Origin: UBA2211 sp035404185
GTDB lineage: Bacteria > Patescibacteriota > Minisyncoccia > Minisyncoccales > Minisyncoccaceae
Assembly: GCA_965230985.1 (NCBI GenBank)
Contig: OZ246399.1
Span: 434,001-498,000, forward strand
Reading direction: 5' to 3'
Length of the DNA: 64,000 nucleotides
Part shown: piece after piece, positions 17,841 to 27,091 of the stretch
Numbering within the stretch: position 1 is the first letter of the stretch
How the letters are laid out: the number at the start of each line of letters is the position of its first letter
Translations under genes and position numbers: made by a program
The notes under the pieces: generated by a model
Databases searched by the model: none
Told to the model about the DNA's origin: nothing
What the model saw: the letters and a program-made list of their open reading frames with translations, nothing else

Positions 17841-17868
17841 AACCTATTTCCAAGCCAAATAGGTTTTG
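17841..17868 (+). terminator. Hairpin between rpsG and fusA
   Basis: Nine-pair perfect stem AACCTATTT/AAATAGGTT (17841-17849, 17857-17865), then TTTTGTGTT. It may terminate part of the rpsL-rpsG transcripts or tune fusA expression. Confidence 0.55.
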
Positions 17869-17891
17869 TGTTCTAAAATAAAAAAAATATT

Positions 17892-20003
17892 ATGAGCCGC
17901 CAATATCCAATCGAAAAATATAGAAATATCGGAATTATTGCTCACATTGATGCAGGTAAAACTACAACTAGTGAGAGAGTTTTGTTTTATACCGGAATAT
18001 CACATAAGATTGGTGAGGTTCACGAAGGTGCAGCCATAATGGATTGGATGGAACAAGAAAGAGAAAGAGGTATTACTATTACTTCTGCTGCTACAACTTG
18101 TTTTTGGTCTCCTGGTGATTATTTAAAGAAAGACAAAACAAACGAACACAGAATCAACCTTATCGACACTCCTGGACACATTGACTTCACTGCTGAAGTA
18201 CAAAGAAGTTTAAGAGTCTTGGATGGCGCTGTGGTTGTTTTTGACGGTGTTGCTGGAGTAGAAGCTCAATCAGAAACTGTTTGGAGACAGGCTGACAGGT
18301 ACCACGTTCCCAGAGTTTGTTTTATTAATAAATTAGACAGAATGGGTGCATCTTTTGAAAAAAGTTTGCAATCTATTTGGGACAAATTAACTATTAACGC
18401 GGTTGCGGTTCAATACCCAATCGGACAAGAAGAAGATTTTTCAGCCATTATTGATTTGATGGAAATGAAAGCTGTTAAATTTGAAGGAGAAATGGGAAAG
18501 GATGTTATCAAGTTCGATATTCCTGAGTCTTCTTTAGAAGAAGCTAAGAAATGGAGACACAAAATGGTTGAGAAGATTGTTGCCGAAGATGAGGCTCTAA
18601 TGGAAAGATATTTAAACGGAGAAGAGATTTCAGTAGAAGATTTAAGAGGTGCTTTGAGAAAAGCAACTATTAGCTATAAATTAATTCCCGTTTTAATTGG
18701 AACATCTTTAAGAAACAAAGGAGTTCAATTAGTTTTGGATGCAGTAGTATATTACTTACCAAGTCCGTTGGATGTTCCTGCTATTAAAGGAGTTGACCCT
18801 AATGATGAAGAAATTAAATTAGAAAGACATCCTAAGGATGACGAGCCTTTCTCAGCCCTAGCTTTTAAAATTGCAACCGATCCTTTTGTTGGAACATTGA
18901 CTTATGCCAGAGCTTATTCAGGACATTTCAATAAAGGAGGATATTTACTTAATACTGTTTCTGGAGAAAGAGAAAGAATCGGTAGAATTCTTCGTATGCA
19001 TTCTAATGAAAGAGAAGAAGTAGAAGAAGTATATGCTGGAGATATCGTTGCTTTCGTTGGATTGAAAAATACAACTACTGGACACACTCTTTGTGATGAG
19101 TCAGGTCCAATCGTTCTAGAAAAGATTGTTTTCCCCGAACCAGTTATTTCAATTCAAGTAGAACCAAAAGCTAAAGCAGACCAAGAAAAAATGGGTGCTT
19201 CTCTGAAGAAACTACAAGAAGAAGATCCAACTTTTAGAATGGAAACTAATCAGGAATCTGGTGAAATGGTTTTATCAGGTATGGGAGAATTACATCTAGA
19301 AATTATTGTGGATAGATTAAAGAGAGAATTCGGAGTTGAAACTAATGTTGGTAGACCTCAAGTATCTTACCGAGAAACGATTGAGAGAAATGCTGATGCT
19401 GAATGTAAATACGTTAAGCAGACTGGAGGTAGAGGTCAATACGGTCACGTAAAGATTAAGCTTGAAGCGCTAGAAAGAGGAAAAGGATTTGAATTTGTTA
19501 ATGAAATTAAAGGAGGTTCTATTCCAAGAGAATACATTCCTGCGATTGAAAAAGGAATTAAAGAAGCGATGGCAAAAGGTGTTGTTGCTGGATATCCTTT
19601 AGTCGACATGAAAGTTATTCTATGGGATGGTTCATTCCATGAAGTCGATTCTTCAGAAATGGCCTTTAAGATTGCTGGTTCAATGGCTTTGCAAGATGGA
19701 GCTAAAAAAGCAGGCGCTCATTTATTAGAACCAATTATGAAATTAGAAGTAGTTGTTCCACCAGATTTCTTGGGAGATGTTATCGGAGATGTATCAGCGA
19801 GAAGAGGTCAGATTGAAGAAACAGAAGATAGGCCAGGAGTCAAGGTTATCTACGCTAAAGTGCCTTTATCAGAAATGTTTAGTTATACAACTTCATTAAG
19901 ATCATTAACTCAAGGAAGAGGAACATCATCAATGGAGTTTGATCATTACGAAAAGGTTCCGGGAAATATTGCCCAAGAAATAGTAGAGGGTAAAAGAAAA
20001 TAA
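17892..20003 (+). CDS. fusA: Elongation factor G
   Basis: 703 aa. GTPase motifs AHIDAGKTT, DTPGHIDF and NKLDRMGA, followed by the domain II-V pattern, ending in the SFHEVDSSEMAFKIA and YTTSLRSLTQGR segments of EF-G. Catalyses ribosomal translocation. A 69-aa gene follows directly, then tuf. Confidence 0.97.
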   Translation: MSRQYPIEKYRNIGIIAHIDAGKTTTSERVLFYTGISHKIGEVHEGAAIMDWMEQERERGITITSAATTCFWSPGDYLKKDKTNEHRINLIDTPGHIDFTAEVQRSLRVLDGAVVVFDGVAGVEAQSETVWRQADRYHVPRVCFINKLDRMGASFEKSLQSIWDKLTINAVAVQYPIGQEEDFSAIIDLMEMKAVKFEGEMGKDVIKFDIPESSLEEAKKWRHKMVEKIVAEDEALMERYLNGEEISVEDLRGALRKATISYKLIPVLIGTSLRNKGVQLVLDAVVYYLPSPLDVPAIKGVDPNDEEIKLERHPKDDEPFSALAFKIATDPFVGTLTYARAYSGHFNKGGYLLNTVSGERERIGRILRMHSNEREEVEEVYAGDIVAFVGLKNTTTGHTLCDESGPIVLEKIVFPEPVISIQVEPKAKADQEKMGASLKKLQEEDPTFRMETNQESGEMVLSGMGELHLEIIVDRLKREFGVETNVGRPQVSYRETIERNADAECKYVKQTGGRGQYGHVKIKLEALERGKGFEFVNEIKGGSIPREYIPAIEKGIKEAMAKGVVAGYPLVDMKVILWDGSFHEVDSSEMAFKIAGSMALQDGAKKAGAHLLEPIMKLEVVVPPDFLGDVIGDVSARRGQIEETEDRPGVKVIYAKVPLSEMFSYTTSLRSLTQGRGTSSMEFDHYEKVPGNIAQEIVEGKRK

Positions 20004-20004
20004 T

Positions 20005-20214
20005 ATGGAACTAAAAGAGATTCAAAAGATAATAGAGGAAGAAGGCGGCAAGATAGTTCTTGCTCAAGAAAATGGGCCAACCTTGATAATCATGAAATTA
20101 GAAGATTATAGAAACAAGAAAGAGACAAAGGCCGAAGTCAAGACGGAGCAAATTTCTAAAGTTCCACGAGAACTTGAAACAGAAACATTGAAGATTGACG
20201 ACCTTCCTTTCTAG
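20005..20214 (+). CDS. Small protein between fusA and tuf, antitoxin-like N-terminus
   Basis: 69 aa, starts one base after the fusA stop codon. GGKIVLAQENGPTLIIMKLEDYRN resembles the Phd/YefM antitoxin pattern (an NGkP-like turn followed by a hydrophobic strand and LEDY), followed by a charged tail ending in DDLPF. No toxin gene is next to it. Its position inside the str operon suggests a conserved passenger; function unknown. Confidence 0.55.
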   Translation: MELKEIQKIIEEEGGKIVLAQENGPTLIIMKLEDYRNKKETKAEVKTEQISKVPRELETETLKIDDLPF

Positions 20215-20221
20215 TAGGTTA

Positions 20222-20349
20222 TTGACTTTTTTCGAAATTTGGTTAAAATAGATTTGTTAATTATAAACATTAATCCGTTCTTTTTTATTGTCAGTCGTAA
20301 TAGTAGAAAAGAAGGGACATAAATAATAAAAAAAATAAATAATAAAAAT
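20222..20349 (+). promoter_or_regulatory. tuf promoter and long leader
   Basis: TTGACT (20222-20227), 16-nt spacer, TAAAAT (20244-20249). The expected leader is about 94 nt, long for this genome, with possible pairing between TTCTTTTTT and GAAAAGAAGG. No SD is visible before ATG 20350. Confidence 0.55.
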
Positions 20350-21546
20350 ATGGCAACAGAAGTTTTTACAAGAACAAAACCACACTTGAACGTGGGAACC
20401 ATTGGTCACGTTGACCACGGTAAAACTACCTTAAGTGCGGCAATATTACATTGCTTAGCAATGAAGAATGGAAAGACGGCAGAAAAGTCAGTTGATCAGA
20501 TTGACTCAGCTCCTGAAGAAAAAGCAAGAGGTGTTACTATTAACATCGCTCACTTAGAGTACGAAACAGACAAAAGGCACTATGCTCACATTGACTGTCC
20601 AGGACACGCTGACTACATTAAGAATATGATTACCGGTGCTGCTCAAATGGATGGAGCCGTATTAGTAGTTGCTGCTACTGATGGTCCTATGCCTCAAACA
20701 AGAGAGCACATTCTTTTAGCTCACCAAGTAGGTTTACCTTCATTGGTTGTATTTTTGAACAAATGCGACATGGTTGAAGATGCTGAAATGATTGATTTAG
20801 TTGAAGACGAAGTAAGACAACTATTAAAAAAGTATAATTTCCCAGGAGATGAGATTCCCGTAATCCGCGGTTCAGCTCTAAAAGCTTTAGAAGCTACATC
20901 TGTTGATGATCCTTGGGTTCAAAAAGTTTTAGAACTAGTAGATAAATTAGATACATATATCCCTGAACCAGTTAGAGACGTAGCTAAGCCTTTCTTAATG
21001 GCTATTGAAGATGTTTTTTCAATTGAAGGAAGAGGTACGGTTGCGACTGGTAGAATTGAAAGAGGTATTGTTAACTCTAACGAAGAAATTGAAGTTGTCG
21101 GTATTAGACCAACTCAAAAAACAACTGCAGTTTCTGTTGAAATGTTTAATAAATCATTATCAACTGGACAAGCTGGAGATAACGTCGGTATTTTATTAAG
21201 AGGTTTGAAGAAAGAAGATATTGAAAGAGGACAAGTTTTGGCTAAGCCAGGAACTATTACTCCTCATACAGAATTTACTGCTCAGATATATGTTTTAACA
21301 AAAGAAGAAGGCGGAAGACACACTCCATTTTTCTCAGGATACAAACCCCAATTCTTTATCCGTACAGCTGATATTACTGGAGATGTAATTTTAGCCGCTG
21401 GAACAGAAATGGTTATGCCTGGAGATACAGTTGAAGTAACTGTTAAGTTGATTGTTCCTGTAGCTTTGGAAGAAAAGCAAGGTTTTGCTATCAGAGAAGG
21501 AGGAAAGACAGTTGGAGCAGGTACTATAACTAAGATTATAAAGTAG
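20350..21546 (+). CDS. tuf: Elongation factor Tu
   Basis: 398 aa. GTPase motifs GHVDHGKTT, DCPGHADYIKNMITGAAQMDGA and NKCDMV, and domains II and III complete, ending in GAGTITKII. Delivers aminoacyl-tRNA to the ribosome. It sits between fusA and rpsJ, linking the str and S10 clusters. Confidence 0.98.
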   Translation: MATEVFTRTKPHLNVGTIGHVDHGKTTLSAAILHCLAMKNGKTAEKSVDQIDSAPEEKARGVTINIAHLEYETDKRHYAHIDCPGHADYIKNMITGAAQMDGAVLVVAATDGPMPQTREHILLAHQVGLPSLVVFLNKCDMVEDAEMIDLVEDEVRQLLKKYNFPGDEIPVIRGSALKALEATSVDDPWVQKVLELVDKLDTYIPEPVRDVAKPFLMAIEDVFSIEGRGTVATGRIERGIVNSNEEIEVVGIRPTQKTTAVSVEMFNKSLSTGQAGDNVGILLRGLKKEDIERGQVLAKPGTITPHTEFTAQIYVLTKEEGGRHTPFFSGYKPQFFIRTADITGDVILAAGTEMVMPGDTVEVTVKLIVPVALEEKQGFAIREGGKTVGAGTITKIIK

Positions 21547-21556
21547 AATAAATAAG

Positions 21557-21901
21557 ATGTCAGCAGCCCTTAAAAAAACTGAAAAGGAAGTAACAGCGAA
21601 ATTGAGAATCAAGCTTCGTGCCTATGACCACAAGGTCATTGATAAAAGCGCCCAGCAGATTATTGAAATGGCGCTAAGGTGCGGAGTTAAAATTGCTGGA
21701 CCGATTCCTTTGCCGATTGAAATAAACAAGTTCACTGTAAACAGGTCAACTTTCGTTCACAAATCGGCTAGAGAGCAATTCGAAATGAGAATTCACAAAA
21801 GGGTTATTGATATTTTGAGTCCGAACCAGAAAGTGGTAGAGTCGTTAAAGTCATTGACTCTACCCGCTGGAGTGGATACCGAGATCAAGAGTATAATGTA
21901 G
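21557..21901 (+). CDS. rpsJ: Ribosomal protein uS10
   Basis: 114 aa. RIKLRAYDHKVIDKSAQQI and the SREQFEMRIHKRVIDI-like core are typical. Usually the first gene of the S10 operon; here it lies 10 nt after tuf and is followed by a terminator-like hairpin before rplC. Confidence 0.96.
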   Translation: MSAALKKTEKEVTAKLRIKLRAYDHKVIDKSAQQIIEMALRCGVKIAGPIPLPIEINKFTVNRSTFVHKSAREQFEMRIHKRVIDILSPNQKVVESLKSLTLPAGVDTEIKSIM

Positions 21902-21969
21902 GTTAATTATTAAATAATTGATTTATATAATTAAAAATTAATTGAATATTTGATAGTACTAGTCTTTAA

Positions 21970-21993
21970 GGCTGGTTATCCGGTCTTTTTTTT
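21970..21993 (+). terminator. Terminator-like hairpin between rpsJ and rplC
   Basis: GGCTGG-TTAT-CCGGTC, six pairs with two G-T pairs, followed by eight T. The 100-nt rpsJ-rplC gap is the largest in the ribosomal cluster, so this is a plausible attenuator for the downstream genes. Confidence 0.6.
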
Positions 21994-22001
21994 GTAAAGT
22001 T

Positions 22002-22589
22002 ATGAAATTCATATTAGGTAAAAAAATTGAAATGAGTCAGGTCTTCAAAGAGGACGGAACAGTAGTTCCCGTTACTCTTGTTCAGACTGGAGAATGTGGT
22101 GTTGTTCAGGTTAAAACCAAAGCAAAAGACGGATATGAAGCAATCAAGATTGGATTTGAATCTTTGCCTGAAAGAAAGATCAAAAAGACGGGAACACCAT
22201 TTAGATATTTGAAAGAGTTCGAAGGAGATGTTAACGCATACAAGGCAGGAGATAAGATTTTGGCAAATGTTTTTACACCAGGAGATAAAATAAAAGTTTC
22301 CGGAGTATCTAAAGGAAAAGGATTCCAAGGAGGAGTAAAGAGGTGGGGATTTTCCGGAAAACTTTCTGCAACTCATGGTAACAAGCACGAACATAGAACA
22401 TTAGGTTCTACTGGTTGTTCTATTCCAGCAAGAGTTATTAAGGGTAGAAAAATGCCTGGAAGAACTGGAAGCGACAGAATTTCTGTTAAGAATTTAGAAG
22501 TTGTAAAGGTTGATATGAAGAATAGTATTATAGCGATCAAAGGAGCAATTCCTGGGAGAAGAGGAACGCTTTTGGAAATTAGAGGATAA
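22002..22589 (+). CDS. rplC: Ribosomal protein uL3
   Basis: 195 aa. KGKGFQGGVKRWGFSG and THGNKHEHRTLGSTG carry the conserved loop with the methylated-Gln region, followed by KGRKMPGRTG. Early-assembly 50S protein near the peptidyl transferase centre. Confidence 0.96.
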   Translation: MKFILGKKIEMSQVFKEDGTVVPVTLVQTGECGVVQVKTKAKDGYEAIKIGFESLPERKIKKTGTPFRYLKEFEGDVNAYKAGDKILANVFTPGDKIKVSGVSKGKGFQGGVKRWGFSGKLSATHGNKHEHRTLGSTGCSIPARVIKGRKMPGRTGSDRISVKNLEVVKVDMKNSIIAIKGAIPGRRGTLLEIRG

Positions 22590-22595
22590 AATTAT

Positions 22596-23231
22596 ATGGC
22601 AAAGAAAGCAACAAAAATTGAAGAGGTGGTAGAGATTAAAACTGTTAAGACAGATTTACCAAAAGAAATATTTGAAGTTCCAATGAACTCTGATTTAGTT
22701 CATCAAGTTATTGTTTCTCAGATGGGAAACAGAAGAACAGTTGTTGCTCATGCTAAAGGAAGAGCTGAAGTATCTGGAGGTGGAATCAAACCTTGGAAAC
22801 AGAAGGGAACAGGCCGCGCAAGGAGTGGTTCTAATACATCATCTATCTGGGTTGGTGGAGGTGTTTCTCATGGACCAACAAAAGACAGAAACTTCAAAAG
22901 AATTTTACCTAAAAATATTAAAAGAAAAGCTTTATTTGCTGCTTTATCAGACAAAGCCAGAGAAGGATTATTAGTTATTACTGAAACACTATCTTTAAAA
23001 GAAGCTAAGACTAAAGAAGCAAGAAGCTTATTAAAGAATATTGGAATTAGAGAAAGCTGTTTAGTAGTTTTGCCTAAATTAGATAAGAATGTTATCTTAG
23101 CAATGAGAAATTTGCCCAAGATTTCAACTATTCAAGCAAAAGACTTAAACTGTTTAGATGTTGTTTCATCAAAATATTTATTAACTGACAAGGAAGGAAT
23201 TAGTGAGATTAAGAAAACATTTTTAGACTAG
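22596..23231 (+). CDS. rplD: Ribosomal protein uL4
   Basis: 211 aa. The KPWKQKGTGRARSGSNTSSIWVGGG-like exit-tunnel loop (QKGTGRAR) and GPTKDRNF are diagnostic. In E. coli L4 autoregulates the S10 operon; no such site can be identified here. Confidence 0.96.
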   Translation: MAKKATKIEEVVEIKTVKTDLPKEIFEVPMNSDLVHQVIVSQMGNRRTVVAHAKGRAEVSGGGIKPWKQKGTGRARSGSNTSSIWVGGGVSHGPTKDRNFKRILPKNIKRKALFAALSDKAREGLLVITETLSLKEAKTKEARSLLKNIGIRESCLVVLPKLDKNVILAMRNLPKISTIQAKDLNCLDVVSSKYLLTDKEGISEIKKTFLD

Positions 23232-23232
23232 T

Positions 23233-23598
23233 ATGGCATTGAATATTTTTAAAAAAGAAAAAGGAGTGAAGGCGAAGAAAGAAACTGTTAAGAAAGAGAA
23301 CAAGGAAATTTCGACAACAATAAAAAGCGTATTGCAGTCTCCTTGTATTACTGAAAAAGCAGTTAACATGTCTAATACTGGAAACTTTTACGTTTTCCAT
23401 GTTACAACAGATGCAAACAAGGTTGAAATTAAAAATGCGATTGAAGAGAGATACAAGGTTAACGTTATTCAAATAAGAACAATCAATATTCCTAGAAAGA
23501 AAATATCTAAAGGAAGAAAGATTGGATATAGAAGTGGATACAAGAAAGCCATTGTAAAAATTAAAGAAGGTCAAAAAATTGAAATTGTAGGACAATAA
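23233..23598 (+). CDS. rplW: Ribosomal protein uL23
   Basis: 121 aa. A Lys-rich N-terminal extension of about 30 residues precedes the conserved SPCITEKAVNMS, YVFHVTTDANKVEIKNAIE and GRKIGYRSGYKKAIV. Forms the docking site for SRP and trigger factor at the tunnel exit. It starts 1 nt after rplD. Confidence 0.95.
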   Translation: MALNIFKKEKGVKAKKETVKKENKEISTTIKSVLQSPCITEKAVNMSNTGNFYVFHVTTDANKVEIKNAIEERYKVNVIQIRTINIPRKKISKGRKIGYRSGYKKAIVKIKEGQKIEIVGQ

Positions 23599-23599
23599 T

Positions 23600-24412
23600 A
23601 TGCAGAGAAAAACATTAAAATTGAAGAACCTACTTCCTTTATCTAAGAAGAAGCCAGAAAAGAATCTTCTAGTAAGAATTAAGAGAACAGGAGGAAGAGG
23701 AAGTAATGGTAGAATTACTTCTTGGCAAAAAGGAGGCGGAGCAAGAAAACTTTTAAGGCTGGTTGAGTTTGGACAGAAAAAAATGAATATCCCCGCAGAA
23801 GTTATTGCTCTAGAGTATGACCCTAATAGAAGTGCATTTTTAGCTTTGGTTCAATACGAAGACAAAGAAAAGAAATATATTATTGCTCCTGAAGGATTGA
23901 AAGCTGGAGATAAAATAATCTGCGCCGAAAAGGCAGAAGCTGATACTGGAAACAGAATGAAGTTGAAAAATATTCCAGAAGGAACTATAGTCTATAATGT
24001 TGAATTAGAACCAGGAAAGGGCGGAATATTAGTAAGATCAGCCGGAACAGGTGCAGTGTTACAAAACTATGAAGGTGGATATGCTAATTTAAAAATGCCT
24101 TCTTCAGAAATTAGAAAGATTCCTGGGGAATGTTTTGCCTCAATTGGAAAGGTTTCTAATTCTGAATACAGATTTATCAATTGGTCAAAAGCTGGAAAGA
24201 GCAGAAAGAAAGGAATTAGACCACACGTTAGAGGTTCTGTTATGAACCCCTGTGATCATCCTCATGGAGGTGGAGAATGTAGAACAGGAATCGGTTTAAA
24301 GCATCCAAAGACTCCTTGGGGAAAACCAGCATTAGGAGTTAAAACCAGAAAGAAGAATAAATGGACAGCGAAGTTAATTATTCAAAGAAGAGTTAAGAAG
24401 AAGAGAAAATAA
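23600..24412 (+). CDS. rplB: Ribosomal protein uL2
   Basis: 270 aa. GGRGSNGRITSWQKGGGARK, GQVLQNYEGG-like region and RPHVRGSVMNPCDHPHGGGE with the conserved His needed for subunit association. Starts 1 nt after rplW. Confidence 0.97.
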   Translation: MQRKTLKLKNLLPLSKKKPEKNLLVRIKRTGGRGSNGRITSWQKGGGARKLLRLVEFGQKKMNIPAEVIALEYDPNRSAFLALVQYEDKEKKYIIAPEGLKAGDKIICAEKAEADTGNRMKLKNIPEGTIVYNVELEPGKGGILVRSAGTGAVLQNYEGGYANLKMPSSEIRKIPGECFASIGKVSNSEYRFINWSKAGKSRKKGIRPHVRGSVMNPCDHPHGGGECRTGIGLKHPKTPWGKPALGVKTRKKNKWTAKLIIQRRVKKKRK

Positions 24413-24417
24413 ATAAT

Positions 24418-24741
24418 ATGTCAAGAAGTCTAAAAAAAGGACCATATATCGATCCGAATGTCACAAAAAAGATTGCAGGAAAGAAACCAAGCGAAACGGC
24501 CGCCATTAAAACATGGTCGAGAGCTTGTACTATTAATCCCGAAATGATCGGCTTTACTTTTGGTGTGCATAATGGAAAGGATTTTCTTCAAGTAAGAGTT
24601 ACTGAAGAAATGGTTGGTCACAAGTTAGGAGAATTTTCTCCAACAACTAAATTTTTAAGACACGGAGGAAAGGCAAGTAAAGAACAGGAGAAAGGAGCTG
24701 CTCCAGCACCCGCTGCAGTCGCACCAGCTAAAGTAAAATAA
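24418..24741 (+). CDS. rpsS: Ribosomal protein uS19 with Ala-rich tail
   Basis: 107 aa. MSRSLKKGPYIDP, TWSRACTINPEMIG and GHKLGEFSPTTKFLRHGG are diagnostic. About 15 C-terminal residues rich in Ala, Pro and Lys exceed the usual length of about 92. 30S head protein. Confidence 0.96.
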   Translation: MSRSLKKGPYIDPNVTKKIAGKKPSETAAIKTWSRACTINPEMIGFTFGVHNGKDFLQVRVTEEMVGHKLGEFSPTTKFLRHGGKASKEQEKGAAPAPAAVAPAKVK

Positions 24742-24742
24742 T

Positions 24743-25189
24743 ATGGCATTCAAAGTTGAATTAAATCATTTACATATTGCTCCAAGAAAGGCAAGATTAA
24801 TTGCTGACTTGGTTAGAGGAAAGAAGGCGGAAGAAGCCCAGACGATTTTGAATTTCGCTATTAAGAGAGCAAGTGACCCAATATTGAAATTATTAAATTC
24901 AGCACTTGCTAATGCCAAGATAACAAAGAATATTTCAGCAACCGATTTGTTTATTTCTAAGATTACAGTTGATGAAGGTCCAGCCGGAAAGAGAGTTTTA
25001 CCTAAATCAAGAGGAAGAGGAGAAATTATCAAGAAGAAAACTTCTCATGTAACTTTAGTTTTAGATATGAAGAAAGAAGACGTTAAAAAAAGCAAGAAAG
25101 GTAAAAAAGAGATTGTTAAAGAAGAAGCAAAAGTTGAGGAAAAGAAAGTTGAGAAAAAAGTAAAGAAAACAATAACAAAGAAGAAATAA
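24743..25189 (+). CDS. rplV: Ribosomal protein uL22 with Lys-rich extension
   Basis: 148 aa. Core APRKARLIADLVRGK, LKLLNSALANAK and KSRGRGEIIKKKTSH. The last 38 residues are a Lys/Glu/Val-rich tail absent from standard uL22 (about 110 aa). Starts 1 nt after rpsS. Confidence 0.95.
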   Translation: MAFKVELNHLHIAPRKARLIADLVRGKKAEEAQTILNFAIKRASDPILKLLNSALANAKITKNISATDLFISKITVDEGPAGKRVLPKSRGRGEIIKKKTSHVTLVLDMKKEDVKKSKKGKKEIVKEEAKVEEKKVEKKVKKTITKKK

Positions 25190-25193
25190 AAAA

Positions 25194-25865
25194 ATGAGTC
25201 ACAAAGTTCACCCTAAAATTTTTAGAATCAGAGGAATCGAAGACTGGTTGTCACACGGTTTTTACGGTAATAAACCTTTGAAGAGTGTAAAAGAGGATTA
25301 CATCATCAGGACTTTTTTGACCAATAAATTAAAAGAATCAAGCGTGGAAAAAGTTGAAATAGAAAGATACAGTAATAAAACAAGTGTTATTATCCATTCG
25401 GCCAGACCGGGATTGATTATCGGACGCGGCGGTGAAGGAATTGAAAAGATAAGGCTTGAATTATTGAAAGAAGTTTTCAAGAAGAATGATTTAGGATTAA
25501 AAGAATTAAGTGAATTAGGAAAGAGATTGAAATTAGAAGTAAGAGAGGTTTCTAATCCTTGGACTTCTTCAGTTTTGGTTAATCAGTGGATTGCCCAGAA
25601 GATTGAGAAAAGAACACCATTTAGAAAAACAATTAAACAAGCCATTGAAAAAGTTATGGCTAATAAGAATGTTAAAGGAGTAAAGATCATGGTTTCAGGT
25701 AGATTAGACGGAGCTCAGATTGCAAGATCAGAATGGCTAGAGAAAGGAAGATTACCCAGACAGACAATCAGAGCTGATATTGATTACGGATTCGGAGAAG
25801 CCAGATGTACCTATGGTGCAATTGGAATAAAGGTTTGGATATACAAAGGAGATAAATTTGAATAA
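25194..25865 (+). CDS. rpsC: Ribosomal protein uS3
   Basis: 223 aa. N-terminal MSHKVHPKIFRIRGI, KH-type segment HSARPGLIIGRGGEGIEKI, and C-terminal GRLDGAQIARSEW and GFGEARCTYGAIGIKVWIYKG. mRNA-entry-channel protein. Confidence 0.96.
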   Translation: MSHKVHPKIFRIRGIEDWLSHGFYGNKPLKSVKEDYIIRTFLTNKLKESSVEKVEIERYSNKTSVIIHSARPGLIIGRGGEGIEKIRLELLKEVFKKNDLGLKELSELGKRLKLEVREVSNPWTSSVLVNQWIAQKIEKRTPFRKTIKQAIEKVMANKNVKGVKIMVSGRLDGAQIARSEWLEKGRLPRQTIRADIDYGFGEARCTYGAIGIKVWIYKGDKFE

Positions 25866-25870
25866 AAATC

Positions 25871-26284
25871 ATGTTAGCCCCAAAAAGATTAAAACATAGA
25901 AAACAGCAGAAGGGTAGAAGAAGTAGAAGAACCTTCGAAAGTAAAGGAACCAAAATCAGCTTCGGTAGTTTCGGATTGAAAGCAACTTCTGAAAAGTGGA
26001 TTACTTCTAATCAATTAGAGGCCTGCAGAAGAGCGATTATTCGATATCTAAAGAAAGGAGGAAAGTTGTGGATTAGAGTATTTCCTGATAAGGTAAGAAC
26101 TAAGAAGGGACAAGAAGTGCCGATGGGAGGAGGTAAAGGTTCACTTGACCATTACGTATTTCCAGTTAAACCAGGTAGAGTGTTGTTCGAATTAGAAGGA
26201 ATCCCTGAAGCGGATGCCAGAGAAGCTTTTAGAAAAGCAGGAGATAAATTACCTTTAAAGACAAAATTTGTTAAGAAACAGTAA
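25871..26284 (+). CDS. rplP: Ribosomal protein uL16
   Basis: 137 aa. MLAPKRLKHRKQQKGR, ITSNQLEACRRAI and MGGGKGSLDHYVFPVKPG are typical. Binds near the A-site tRNA elbow. rpmC starts one base after its stop codon. Confidence 0.96.
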   Translation: MLAPKRLKHRKQQKGRRSRRTFESKGTKISFGSFGLKATSEKWITSNQLEACRRAIIRYLKKGGKLWIRVFPDKVRTKKGQEVPMGGGKGSLDHYVFPVKPGRVLFELEGIPEADAREAFRKAGDKLPLKTKFVKKQ

Positions 26285-26285
26285 T

Positions 26286-26468
26286 ATGAAAAGCAAAGAA
26301 TTGATTTCAAAAGCTAAAGAAGAATTGGTAGGATTAATGAATGACAAGAAAAAGGCAAATGAAGAGTTTCGCTTCAAGGCCGTTTCTGGAGGAATTAAGA
26401 ATACCAAAGAGTTAAGAGAAAATAAAAAAGATATTGCAAGAATTTTGACTATATTAAATAAGAAATAG
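26286..26468 (+). CDS. rpmC: Ribosomal protein uL29
   Basis: 60 aa from ATG 26286, which follows the rplP stop by one base; the longer version would overlap rplP without conserved residues. MKSKELISKAKEEL, EFRFKAVSG and KDIARILTILN match uL29. Confidence 0.92.
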   Translation: MKSKELISKAKEELVGLMNDKKKANEEFRFKAVSGGIKNTKELRENKKDIARILTILNKK

Positions 26469-26469
26469 T

Positions 26470-26709
26470 ATGCCAAAAAAGGAATTAATAGGAAAAATAG
26501 TATCGGATAAAATGCAGAAAACTGTTGTAGTTGAGGTTGAAAGAATTAAAGAACATCCAAAGTATAAGAGAAGATACAAGATTCACAAGAAATATAAGGC
26601 TCATACAGAAACAGGAGAATTTAAAACAGGAGATAAAGTTTTAATTAGAGAAACTAAGCCGATGTCAAAGGATAAGAATTGGGAGGTAGTTTCAAAATTA
26701 AGTAAATAA
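26470..26709 (+). CDS. rpsQ: Ribosomal protein uS17
   Basis: 79 aa. GKIVSDKMQKTVVVEVERIKEHPKY-type OB-fold start (DKMQKTVVVEV) and TGDKVLIRETKPMSKDK are diagnostic. Confidence 0.95.
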   Translation: MPKKELIGKIVSDKMQKTVVVEVERIKEHPKYKRRYKIHKKYKAHTETGEFKTGDKVLIRETKPMSKDKNWEVVSKLSK

Positions 26710-26715
26710 AAGAAA

Positions 26716-27087
26716 ATGATACAAGTACAGACATTATTAAAGGTTGCTGATAATTCAGGCGCCAAGATGGCTAAATGTATCCGTGTTTTAGGCGGAACAT
26801 ATAGAAGATACGCATCACTAGGTGATATTATTGTCGTTGCCGTAAAGGATGCTGAACCAAGAAAAGCGGTAAAGAAGCACCAAGTTTTAAAAGCAGTCAT
26901 TGTTAGAGAAAGAGGTGCGGTAAGAAGAAATAATGGAACATATATCCGTTTTGATGATAATGCTATTGTTATGCTTGAAGGAGCTTCAAAAGAACCTAAG
27001 GGAACTAGAATCTTAGGACCAGTAGCTAGAGAAGTAAGAGAAAAAGGATTTGAGAAGATTTCAACAATGACAAAAGATTTAGTTTAA
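26716..27087 (+). CDS. rplN: Ribosomal protein uL14
   Basis: 123 aa. MIQVQTLLKVADNSGAK, VRRNNGTYIRFDDNA and GTRILGPVAREVR are diagnostic. Forms an intersubunit bridge. Confidence 0.96.
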   Translation: MIQVQTLLKVADNSGAKMAKCIRVLGGTYRRYASLGDIIVVAVKDAEPRKAVKKHQVLKAVIVRERGAVRRNNGTYIRFDDNAIVMLEGASKEPKGTRILGPVAREVREKGFEKISTMTKDLV

Positions 27088-27091
27088 ATAT

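Noticed and set aside
20005..20214. Toxin-antitoxin pair
   Set aside because: Only a Phd-like pattern is seen; no toxin gene is adjacent and the location inside the str operon argues against it.
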